Shown in pieces: positions 1 to 6,121 of a DNA stretch of 6,121 nt. Position 1 is the stretch's first letter. Every line of letters starts with the position of its first letter. Origin of the DNA: UBA4661 sp002405405 (lineage in GTDB: Bacteria > Bacteroidota > Ignavibacteria > Kapaibacteriales > UBA4661); the NCBI GenBank assembly GCA_036847245.1, contig DAIUAL010000209.1:1-6121 (forward strand), written 5' to 3'. A program made the translations under genes and the position numbers. The notes below the pieces were generated by a model. It was not told the DNA's origin and ran no database searches. It worked only from the letters and a program-made list of their open reading frames with translations.

Positions 1-3000
1 TTACCGTGCCGCCCGAAACCGTTGATACGCTTGGGTAAATACCAGGGTTCAGAATCTCTACCGTTGGACTACTTGCGGTGATATTCGGTGCAGTAAAATT
101 GACAACAAAGACTCCACTACCCTGTGTTACTGTTGAGGGAAGCGTGCCCGTAATCGTTCCTCCGTTCACCGTAAAGTTTGTGATTGGAACTACCGTATTC
201 CCTTGAACAACATTGATACCGCTGATACAGAAGAGGTTTGTTCCGACAAGCGTGAATACTCCCCCCGGTGCAAGGATGTTTGTACCATTGCTCCCCAGTG
301 CAGATACAATCGTTGGCTGACCCAATGCCTGGGTTGAGTAATTAACGGCAATGCTTTGTTGCGATGTACCAAAGTTCACTACCACCGAACCTGTACCATT
401 ATCTCCCGTCGCAGACGATGGTGCTGTCCGACGTACAAATACCACTCCCCCAGATGCAGGAAGTGTTACCGTTGAACCAAATGTTCCGCTTGTGGATAAT
501 GCAACGCCGAATCCCGGTAGTCCACTGAGTGAAACCGTTACTGCATTGATACCATCACCGACAATGGTGATATTGTCCGTTACTGTGCTACCGGGACAGA
601 GATTCATAAATCGCGTACCGGATAGTTGAGTAGCCGAAACCGTTTGAATCGCTGTTCCTGTATAGGATATGCTTGCAAGCGTACTGCCATTCGATACTAA
701 CACCGCTGTCCCGGTAAACTCACCGGCAACCGTCGGTACTGCCGTCAGCGCCAAAACACTACTATTCACGCTCACTCCTTGTGGAAATACTCCCGGACTG
801 GCACTGACTCCTCCTCCACCGATGACACTCACTGTCAATGTTGTTACAAGATTCCGTGCATTCACGGTGGTTGTTTGCGTTGAAGAATTTCCAATCGTTA
901 TTGTGCCAAAACTAAGAACTGACGGTACTGCATTTGCTTGTGCAGAGCTAAATGATGTCCCGGTCAGTGGTATAGTATGTGTCGTTGTACCTTGAGCATT
1001 ACTACTGGTCAGAGTAAGTATCCCGGTGTACACACCCGGACTTGTTGGAGCGGTAAACATGATATTCACGACATCGGACCCCGGTGATACCGAACCACCT
1101 TGCAGTATTGAAGCTGATTGCAAGGAGAATCCTGTACCACTGATAGCGACACTAACGGCATTATCCAATCCTGCATAAGAAATCGAAACAGTTTGTGTGG
1201 ATGTCAGCATTGCACCAACTGAACCAAACGAAACACTTTGTGTCGAAGAACCAATCAGAGCATCACGCCGTGCAAGAAGAATACCATTAGATGCACCCAA
1301 GAAGAGCGTGCCATTCGGCGTTATCGTAAATCCACCCTCAACACCTGATACTCCTGCAACCGGTGTCAATGCCCTCCACGATGCTCCACCATCTGTTGTA
1401 CGATAAACAAGATTAACTGAAGAGTCTATAACTACATACCCTATATCAGGCGTAATAAAGCGTGTTTTCCGTATCTCATTTGTTGTGGGGAATGGTAATT
1501 GTTGCCATGTCCGTGCACCATCAAGTGTACGAAGTACGATACCACTACTGCCTACGGCATAGCCTACCGTTGAACTTACCATTTGGACATCATTCAGTGA
1601 TGGACTACCTTTACCTTGCACACGTAAAAGATTTTCAGAAGAGTTATTAAGGGTGATAGGAAGATTTTCAGAAGATTTATTAAGGGCGACAGGAATGACA
1701 ACAAATGAATCAAACGGACTTCCTGACAATTGCCATGTAGCACCCTGATCAACAGAACGTGCTAAGCGTGCATTCAACGTTGCCACTACACCAACACCGG
1801 CAGCAAAATTATAATCCACTGCTCGCGGACTAACAGATGAAAACGCTCCGGGCAGAGTAATGTCCGAGAATGAACCACCACCATCGGCTGTGCGACGGAG
1901 GATACCTTGGGTATTTGGAACAAATAACCCTACCACACCATTAGCATCCATCACAAATGATTGAACATTACCGATTTGAGTTGCACCGTTGGAGGCAGTA
2001 TTCCATGAAGTAAATCCATCCGTAGTTTTCCGTAGTTCACCGTATTGTGAACCAACATAGGCTGTATTTGCATCAATTGCAGACAGCGAAGTCAACCACG
2101 TATTCGTAAGTGTAGTTGAGGTACTCCATGTTACTCCACCATTATTGGTGCGCCGAAGGGCACTAGTACCATTACCATCACTCAGTGACATAAAACCATG
2201 AAGATTATTGGCAAATTTTACATCCATGATTTTTTGAGAAAGAATACTGTCCAAACTATGACGTATTTCCCAATCATTTATCAAAGCACCATACACAAGG
2301 GGCGCACTACCATTGAGTGTATTGACTACACTCAGTGTTATTGTTGTTGAATATGCTCCCGCTGTCAGTGTAAGAGTACCGGTCGATGTACCGCTATTCT
2401 CGGTGGACCTGAATCCTATGATAACACTTCCCGATGCTGCACCATTGACAATAGGAATCGTGTTACTACCAACAAGCGAGAATCCTGCACCACTAACACT
2501 TGATGTCATCGTGTTACATGAACACGATACGTTGGTAGCCGTAACAGCAACAGCGCGCGCATCAAAGGTGCCACGATACACATTGGCACCTGCAAATGGA
2601 TCAACTGCCACAATACTTGGCGGTGGAGATGCTCCTCCCGATGTCGTGATTGTAAATGACGTTGCTGAGGCAAAACCATATCCATCTGTGACAGTCACAG
2701 TGTATGTACGAGTCGCATTCGTCGAAATATTTATTGCTTGGAAGTTCGCAATCGTAATGCCCATGACCGGGGTCCATGCGTAGCTGATTGGGGCTGTACC
2801 ACCTAGTATCGATACTGTAACAGTCGTTGTTGCATTACTTGGCATCGTGAAGCTAGCAATACCATTCACACCAACAAGATAGCGAATCGTTATCGTGCCA
2901 TTGCTCGTACTCAAACCATCGCTGACGGTATACCCAAAACTGTCTTCCGTATTTTGTACTTGTGTTGATGTTGGTGTATAGGTTGCTACATTACCCGCTA

Positions 3001-6000
3001 TACTTACTGTTCCCCGCGTTGCCCCACCATTGGCTCCGCTCAGTACATACGTGAGCGCATTCACCGATGTCGTTGTTGCTGAAAGTGGTATCGTTGTCTG
3101 AAAGCCGCTTAAGGGATATGCAAATACCGTTCCCGAGGTTGCACTAATGATTGGCGTGGGAGCAATGACACCCGAACCTGCCACAACACTCGCATTCAAG
3201 CCATTTTTCGAGTCAAGAAGTGTCGAGCTATACGCTTCATTCATTTTGTAATATGCCGAGAGATTAGTCCAGTTTGTATGGGAAGCACTAATCTCAATGC
3301 CACGCCACCGATTAAGAGTTTCTTGATCCAATGCAACACCTTTCCAAATGCGTATCTCGTCTATTTGTCCGTCATAGTTCGTATTGACTTGAGGAAAAGA
3401 AACGCTTGTACCAATGTCAATTGGATTACCTGCGTTCGTGAATACCTTATTGGCAGCAACTACATTACTACCCTGAAAGAGACCATCCACATAAATCGAA
3501 TAGGTTGTTCCTGATCGCGTAAAGGCAACATGGTGCCATTGATTGTCATTGATGGTGGTTAGCGACGTGAGAAATCCACCATTAGACACTTCAACACCAA
3601 AATTTGTCCCGGCACTAAGAACAAACCATGGTGTTGCCGTACCACCGTCTGTCCCTCGATTATGAAGCAAATAACTTAGATTATCTGTTGTTTTGACCAT
3701 TGCTTCAATGGTGAAATCACCTGTACCGAAATCAAAGGCAGCAGCATTATACGGTATCCGAAGATAGGATGGCGTAGAAGAACTACCATTAGCAAGCTGC
3801 ACACCATTGCCAAAGCCCGCACGGACAGTGGAGTTAGTAACATTATTTGTTACTGTCAGATTCGCAGAAACACTACCATCGGCATTACTGATAACAACAG
3901 CATATGTGCCCGCAGTAGCAATGACACCTGCCGGTACATTCAGCACTATTTGTGTGGCACTACTACTCACTACCCATGGTAACATATTCGAGCCGGCAAA
4001 TGTTGCAGTCGTAATACCAACAAAAGAATTACCGTTGACCGTTAGCGTAAAGACACTTGCTGATGCCACTGTTGTGATTGGTGCAAGAGTAACACTATAC
4101 GGTGGCTGAGCACCATCTTGGAACACTGACAGCCCCGAACGAGGCACCGTATTGACCGTTGTATAATTCCCTCCTACTGCCAATCGATTTCCACTAACAG
4201 CCAAACGAACAAAATTGTTACCAATCATCGGAGCAATAGGATTCCAAGTAAAGACATTGCCTGTGATAATGTGCACAGCCGCTAATCCATTGCGCGGTGT
4301 CGAGCCACCAACTGATGTAAAATATCCCCCCGCATAAATCGTGTTGAGCAATGTCTGGACTTGAAGACTCCGCACGCTTCCATTAAACTGAGGATTCCAC
4401 GATGTATTCAAAACGCCTGAGGCAATATCATAACTCACCAATCCTGTCCGTGAGAGCGAGGAAATATTGGTAAAATCTCCCGCGACATACAGATTTGAAC
4501 CATCCGTATCTAAGTCGAAGACTGTTCCGTTAGGATTGGGATTCCATGCTGTTACAGCACCCGTAAAGCGGTCAAAGGCGGCAATATTATTCCGCGTTAT
4601 ACCGCCATTAACCATACCGAACCCCCCACCAGCATAAATGGTATTCCCGATAACCTCTATTGCCAAAACATTCGTACTCCATGTCATGATATCAGGATTA
4701 AACGTTGGATCAACAACAGCGGTATTGATGTCAATAGCTGCAAGACGACCGCGTCCTACTCCCCCGATATTATCGAAGTGTCCCCCCACATACAATCGTG
4801 TACCGACAATTTTCAGCTCATTAACAAACCAATTAGCACCTCCACTCGGATACCATGGCAAAACGGCTCCGGTATTGATATCGACTGCCGCAATGTAGTT
4901 ACGTTGTGTTGTACCATTGACTGAGTTTGCACCGGTAAACGCTCCACCGAGAAAAACCGTTGATCCTGATACTGCAATTGTACGAACATCATCGCTCAAA
5001 TTTGGATTCCACGCATTAACTGTACCATCGGCATTGATACGAGCCGCACGATTGCGTGTAAATGTTCCTGTGGTTGTAATGACCTGTGTAAATGTTCCAC
5101 CAATAATAAAGCCACCTATCCCGTCGGGATGAATCGTTTGAATAGTACCATTCACCGTTGGGAAATTTTGCATTGGAACAGAGGTTAAACCACTTGCCAC
5201 ATTTGCAGAATATGTCAATGAATATGCTGTACCCGATGAACCGCCTGCATTCAGTACTTCCACATTTCCTGCATTATTTGCACCAACCTGTACAAGAATC
5301 TGAATATCACTCAGAATCTGCCAATGCAAAGGTGCTCTGCCTCCAATCGTTACTGATGTTACCTGCAAAAAATTAGATCCGGTAATTGTAACAAAACTAC
5401 CAGCCGATACCGTTGTGGGAGATACACTTGTTATCGTTGGTGCAGGTATCGCTACCGTGAGCGATACACTCGCACTACCACCGACTGTTGCAATGGTAAT
5501 GCTGTATGTTCCTGCCGTAACAATCGCACTGGCAGGGATAGAAAGCGATATTTGCGTTCCAGAAAAACCACTCAAGTTTGCTGTCAAATCCAATGTACCA
5601 ACCGTTACGCCACTGCTATTGAGTTGCGTAATCGTAGCTGTCGTACCTGCATAACCTGTTACAAAGTTTGTTCCTGTGATCGTTACATTGACTGCTGTGT
5701 TCGGTGCACTACTGTTGGGTGAAATACTCGAAATCGTCGGTGCAGAGACATTATCCCACACCACAACACGATTATTGTTCCGATCAGCAATCCACAACCG
5801 CCCATTATCATCAACGAACACTGATCGTGGATTACTGAATCCGTTTTGCGTTGTCGCCGAAATAGCACTAGCAAAGTTTGCTTGTCCAAGAACACCATCA
5901 GCATTCGCACCATTGGCTTTACTTGCTGGATTATCAAAACGAAGAACGCGCCGATTGTTTTGATCAACCACCCACAAACGATTTGCACCATCCACAAAAA

Positions 6001-6121
6001 CACCTGTGGGAGCAGCCACACTTGATTGTGTGGTTGCACCGGCAGTTGTTCCGAAAGATGCTTGCCCCAACACACCATCGGCATCGGCGCCATTGGCTTT
6101 ATTCGCGGCATTATCAAAACG
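1..6121 (-). CDS. Giant multidomain secreted/surface beta-propeller and Ig-fold protein, partial at both ends
   Basis: One uninterrupted reading frame of 2040 codons crosses the window; I translated every codon and met no stop. The product is over 200 kDa even without its missing ends. It consists of an NHL array (residues 1-124), two TIG folds (127-304), a seven-bladed delta-60 propeller (321-670), TIG (671-758), LamG (767-981), cadherin-like (987-1084), PKD-like (1085-1160), beta-sandwich (1165-1267), Asp-box propeller (1275-1625), three choice-of-anchor/ASH-like sandwiches (1626-1932) and TIG (1934-2025). It is rich in Thr, Ser, Gly, Val and Asn, and holds only 4 Cys and 14 Lys. No transmembrane helix, catalytic triad or nucleotide-binding motif is visible. 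Composition and modules indicate an exported, extracellular protein. A T9SS or other C-terminal sorting domain is expected beyond position 1 but not seen. The reading frame is certain; adhesion or scaffold function is inference. Confidence 0.95.
47..322 (-). other. IPT/TIG-like Ig-fold domain 4 and start of a following module
   Basis: Residues 1934-2025 begin GQPTIVSALGSNGTNILAPG, followed by FTLVGTNLFCISGINVV. The G-T-N-L corresponds to the G-x-x-F turn of TIG domains and VVQGNTVVPIT to the next strands. The close is GSGVFVVNFTAPNITASSPTVEIL. Cys1965 lies directly after the turn. The remaining 15 residues (2-46, PGIYPSVSTVSGGTV) look like the opening of yet another module, possibly another TIG, cut by the window edge. 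The TIG call is good for the opening half and weaker for the closing strands. Confidence 0.65.
326..643 (-). other. Beta-sandwich 3 with LCPGSTV motif
   Basis: Residues 1827-1932 contain FMNLCPGSTVTDNITIVGDG, a strand with Cys1842, then VTVSLSGLPGFGVALSTSGTFG, VFVRRTAPSSATGDNGTGSV and a closing QQSIAVNYSTQA. The order of strands parallels the two preceding sandwiches: SLSGLPGFGVALS aligns with AISGTGFSLQSAS, and RTAPSSATGDNGTGSV with FTAPTSPGVYTGIL. The C-P-G-S-T-V opening resembles Ig-like segments of Bacteroidota surface proteins that begin C-x-G-x-x-V. Exact family is uncertain. Confidence 0.55.
644..943 (-). other. Choice-of-anchor/ASH-like beta-sandwich 2
   Basis: Residues 1727-1826 repeat the design of the preceding sandwich. 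SVLSFGTITIGNSSTQTTTV gives the V-x-F-G-x-x-x-(I/V)-G-x-S-x-x-x-x-x-x-V opening. A LTVSVIGGGGVSASP strand, LALTAVPTVAGEFTGTAVL and a final ASISYTGTA follow. The A-V-P-T-V-A-G-E-F-T-G segment corresponds to TAPTSPGVYTG of sandwich 1. A Gly run (1768-1771) sits in the central loop. Tandem arrangement supports intragenic duplication; sequence divergence is high. Confidence 0.65.
956..1246 (-). other. Choice-of-anchor/ASH-like beta-sandwich 1
   Basis: Residues 1626-1722 begin STQSVSFGSVGAMLTSTQTV, matching the common V-x-F-G-x-V-x-x-G-x-x-x-T-x-x-(V/F)-x-(I/V) opening of ASH/choice-of-anchor D-type sandwiches. They continue with VAISGTGFSLQSAS, a SPGSDVVNIMFTAPTSPGVYTG strand pair and a closing THTIPLTGTS. 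The F-T-P/A-x-x-x-G-x-Y-x-G-x-L-T-(I/L)-x-S-(N/D) pattern is also standard for this class. It directly follows the Asp-box propeller. These folds often occur near the C-terminal half of secreted proteins as spacers. Family naming is by resemblance only. Confidence 0.68.
1247..2299 (-). repeat. Asp-box (BNR/sortilin/Ycf48-like) beta-propeller, probably seven blades
   Basis: Residues 1275-1625 contain six Asp boxes: RRTNNGGVTWS (1323), RKTTDGFTSWN (1364), RRTADGGGSFS (1409), ARSVDQGATWQ (1454), LRTLDGARTWQ (1530) and YRTTDGGASWR (1573). The consensus is R-(T/S)-x-D-G-G-x-(T/S)-W. Each is preceded by a V-x-F/M...G-(Y/F)-(V/A)-x-G strand pair such as SSTVGYAVGSSGIVLRT. A seventh blade without an Asp box (VEGGFTITPNGTLFLGAS...) ends the domain, and NDWEIRHS near residue 1284 could supply its missing outer strand. 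Layout resembles Ycf48/HCF136-type seven-bladed propellers, which in this group of bacteria are common in secreted proteins. Box spacing is 41-45 residues except for 76 between boxes 4 and 5, where an insert with a tandem repeat lies. Sialidase catalytic residues are not identifiable, so binding rather than catalysis is expected. Confidence 0.88.
1628..1693 (-). repeat. In-frame 33-bp tandem duplication (two copies) coding an 11-residue repeat
   Basis: Copy 1 in reading order is 1661-1693 (PVALNKSSENL, residues 1477-1487). Copy 2 is 1628-1660 (PITLNNSSENL, residues 1488-1498). The copies abut directly and differ at 3 of 33 bases, at plus-strand position pairs 1643/1676, 1654/1687 and 1657/1690. 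All three differences change an amino acid: V to I, A to T and K to N. The repeat is polar and Asn/Ser-rich and lies in an extended loop between Asp boxes 4 and 5. It is not part of the blade pattern. Confidence 0.93.
2321..2629 (-). other. Beta-sandwich domain with a CSC motif, family uncertain
   Basis: Residues 1165-1267 look like an all-beta domain of choice-of-anchor type: alternating strands, SGAGFSL (1210-1216), a long STSTG-type turn and a TLTLTAGAYSTTITLSVV closing hairpin. The segment SGAGFSLVGSN resembles SGTGFSLQSAS in the later sandwich at residues 1661-1671, which suggests homology. It contains Cys1200 and Cys1202 as Cys-Ser-Cys, half of all cysteines visible in the protein. I do not recognise a named family with confidence, and domain borders are approximate. 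Confidence 0.55.
2642..2869 (-). other. PKD/CHU-like Ig-fold domain
   Basis: Residues 1085-1160 contain VTVSILGGTAPISYAWTPVM, the G-G-T-x-P-x-(S/T)-Y-x-W-x-P core of PKD-like domains of gliding and gut Bacteroidota. They end TRTYTVTVTDGYGFASATSF, the matching Y-T-V-T-V-T-D closing strand. At about 76 residues the domain is typical in size. A proline-rich hinge (SGGASPPPS, residues 1161-1169) separates it from the next sandwich. PKD folds are structural spacers or weak carbohydrate or protein binders; no specific ligand is suggested. Confidence 0.8.
2870..3163 (-). other. Cadherin-like/Ig-like domain
   Basis: Residues 987-1084 run from APTPIISATSGTVFAYPLSG through TIPLSATTTSV and a strand LTYVLSG. 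They continue with GTVSIAGNVATYTPTST and QNTEDSFGYTVSDGLSTSNG to a final TITIRYLVG strand. The G-x-V...x-A-T-Y-T-P-x...D-S-F-x-Y-T-V-S-D-G pattern is that of bacterial cadherin-like (Cadherin_5/Big_9-type) tandem Ig domains. The D-S-F and SDG acidic positions are candidate calcium ligands by family analogy. These modules usually provide stiff, calcium-stabilised spacers in giant surface proteins. Only one copy is present here. Confidence 0.8.
3179..3823 (-). other. LamG/concanavalin A-like (Laminin_G_3) domain
   Basis: Residues 767-981 form a recognisable LamG-like jelly roll. It starts RAGFGNGVQL with a beta-strand and YLRIPYN. FTIEAMVK (803-810) is the family's D-F-T-I-E-x-W-V-K strand with Met in place of Trp. 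The core QWHHVAFTRSG (861-871) is the diagnostic W-H-H-V-A motif, followed by YSIYVDGLFQGS. IDIGTS (901-906) and YDGQIDEIRIWKGVAL (916-931) match the I-G-x...F-x-G-x-I-D-E-(V/I)-R-I-W closing signature. A tail (WTNLSAYYKMNEAYSSTLLDSKNG) resembles the L-x-A-Y-Y-x-F-(D/N)-E segment common after these domains. The family binds glycans or protein ligands in a calcium-dependent or independent way. No glycosidase residues are identifiable. Confidence 0.9.
3848..4111 (-). other. IPT/TIG-like Ig-fold domain 3
   Basis: Residues 671-758 follow the propeller. They lack the classic P-x-I-x-S opening but carry FTLTVNGNSFVG, where VNGNSF corresponds to ITGTNF of TIG 1. An S-A-T-Q-I-V-L-N-V-P strand follows and the close is ATAGTYAVVIS...GSVSANLTV. 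The closing segment closely matches that of TIG 1 (VTAGTYSITIA...SVSLTV), which suggests the two modules are intragenic relatives. At about 88 residues it has normal TIG length. A short Asn/Val linker leads to the LamG domain. Confidence 0.72.
4112..5161 (-). repeat. Seven-bladed beta-propeller of delta-60/DUF5122 type
   Basis: Residues 321-670 hold seven repeats of a (I/L/V)-x-(V/A)-G-G-x-F core. Each is followed after a loop by R-(N/G)-x-(I/L)-A-A-x-(D/N) and, in most blades, by a W-N-P or F-N-P strand end. The core glycine pairs sit at residues 341, 392, 446, 498, 547, 598 and 650, a spacing of 49-54. Blade 5 reads VAGDF instead of VGGxF, and blade 7 ends early (SGLSVFQDG) without WNP, as expected if the first blade completes it. 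This pattern (GGxFT..NG..RN.IAR.N.DG...) is that of the delta-60 or DUF5122 propeller family. Seven blades make a complete closed propeller. The ligand is unknown. The domain is flanked by TIG folds on both sides. Confidence 0.85.
5210..5443 (-). other. IPT/TIG-like Ig-fold domain 2
   Basis: Residues 227-304 begin APTITSVSPTTVSAGS and continue VTITGSNFLQVTSVTIGG, a textbook IPT/TIG start: P-x-I-x-S-V-x-P, then G-x-x-F, then a V-x-I-G-G strand. The close is NNAGNVEVLNAGGSSGTAYSL, matching the usual G-x-x-x-V-x-N-x-G-G-x-S pattern. It follows TIG 1 with only two residues between them. About 17 residues of Ser/Val/Asn-rich linker (5162-5209) then lead into the delta-60 propeller. Confidence 0.85.
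5450..5743 (-). other. IPT/TIG-like Ig-fold domain 1
   Basis: Residues 127-224 begin with the TIG opening APTISSISPNSSAPNT, followed by VTITGTNF, the hallmark G-x-x-F strand turn of IPT/TIG domains. The domain ends with TAGTYSITI...GGSASVSLTV, the typical closing strands. The middle carries an enlarged loop (GYAGTTATITQLNSSGVTVG), so at about 98 residues it is slightly longer than a usual 80-90-residue TIG. It connects the NHL array to the second TIG. Such domains act as rigid spacers or binding Ig folds in bacterial surface proteins. Family assignment is confident; a specific function is not. Confidence 0.8.
5750..6121 (-). repeat. NHL-repeat array: two exact 60-residue (180-bp) units plus the start of the next
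   Basis: Residues 1-60 (5942-6121) and 61-120 (5762-5941) align without gaps and share 36 of 60 residues. Each unit opens with RFDN, runs through KANGA(D/N)ADGVLGQA(S/N)F, then a variable Ser/Thr/Ala stretch, then VFVD...RLW and a D-x-NN-x-RV strand. Residues 121-124 (VWDN) are the degenerate start of a third unit and close the array. NHL repeats form the blades of six- or so-bladed propellers that bind protein, RNA or glycan ligands; in secreted bacterial proteins the ligand is usually unknown. The first unit starts exactly at the window edge, so more units almost certainly lie upstream in the gene. The conserved 60-bp segments (5881-5941 and 6061-6121) are roughly four-fifths identical at DNA level, which points to duplication within the gene. 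Confidence 0.88.

Noticed and set aside
351..1406. Several plus-strand open frames of 69-108 codons
   Set aside because: All are antisense shadows of the choice-of-anchor sandwiches and the end of the Asp-box propeller; none has a recognisable domain.
1628..1693. Tandem repeat as a CRISPR array or insertion-sequence end
   Set aside because: The copies abut without spacers, are in frame with the gene and lack inverted termini.
1247..2299. Asp-box region as a sialidase
   Set aside because: Asp boxes are structural and occur in many non-enzymatic propellers. The arginine triad and other catalytic residues of sialidases cannot be identified, and the blade pattern is closer to Ycf48-type propellers.
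2313..2783. Plus-strand open frame of 156 codons, the longest on that strand
   Set aside because: It lies antisense to well-recognised PKD-like and beta-sandwich domains, is Val/Pro/Thr-rich as expected from the reverse complement of this Thr/Gly-rich gene, shows no domain and has no separate context.
3179..3823. LamG-like domain as a glycoside hydrolase of the same fold
   Set aside because: The E-x-D-x-E type catalytic motif of jelly-roll hydrolases is absent; the W-H-H-V-A and I-D-E-I-R-I-W signatures point to a binding domain.
5683..6117. Minus-strand open frame of 144 codons overlapping the NHL array
   Set aside because: It is in a different frame from the continuous coding frame. Its apparent internal repetition merely mirrors the 180-bp NHL DNA repeat.
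1..6121. Frameshift or pseudogene
   Set aside because: Domain motifs continue in the same frame from end to end and no stop occurs in 2040 codons.

Overview
The whole window lies inside one very large protein-coding gene on the minus strand. Reading right to left, with plus-strand codons starting at position 2 and every third base after it, I translated all 2040 codons from 6121 down to 2. There is no stop and no sign of a frameshift. Both ends are cut by the window edge, so start codon, signal peptide, promoter, terminator and C-terminal anchor or sorting domain are not visible. Residue numbers below are window residues: residue 1 is encoded at 6119-6121 and residue 2040 at 2-4. There is no intergenic DNA, and I found no RNA gene, CRISPR array or insertion sequence.

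The protein is a mosaic of extracellular beta-rich modules, in N-to-C order: an NHL-repeat array entering from outside (5750-6121); two IPT/TIG-like Ig folds (5210-5743); a seven-bladed propeller of the delta-60/DUF5122 type (4112-5161); a TIG-like domain (3848-4111); a LamG/concanavalin-like jelly roll (3179-3823); a cadherin-like domain (2870-3163); a PKD/CHU-like Ig domain (2642-2869); a cysteine-containing beta-sandwich (2321-2629); an Asp-box (BNR/sortilin/Ycf48-like) propeller with six Asp boxes (1247-2299); three tandem beta-sandwiches of choice-of-anchor/ASH character (326-1246); and another TIG-like domain (47-322), followed by the start of a further module.

The most distinctive local signal is a perfectly in-frame 33-bp tandem duplication (1628-1693) in an apparent insert between blades 4 and 5 of the Asp-box propeller. 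All three differences between its copies change an amino acid. The protein is also very poor in cysteine (4) and lysine (14) by my count.

This module mix (NHL units with ADGVLGQ, delta-60 propeller, LamG, PKD/CHU-like, Asp-box propeller, choice-of-anchor sandwiches) is typical of giant secreted proteins of the Bacteroidota/Chlorobiota/Ignavibacteria group. That assignment is inferred from domain style alone. No enzymatic active site is recognisable. The likely role is a cell-surface or secreted adhesin or scaffold whose propellers and LamG domain bind ligands, but the ligand cannot be read from the sequence. I see no defence, mobile or regulatory system.
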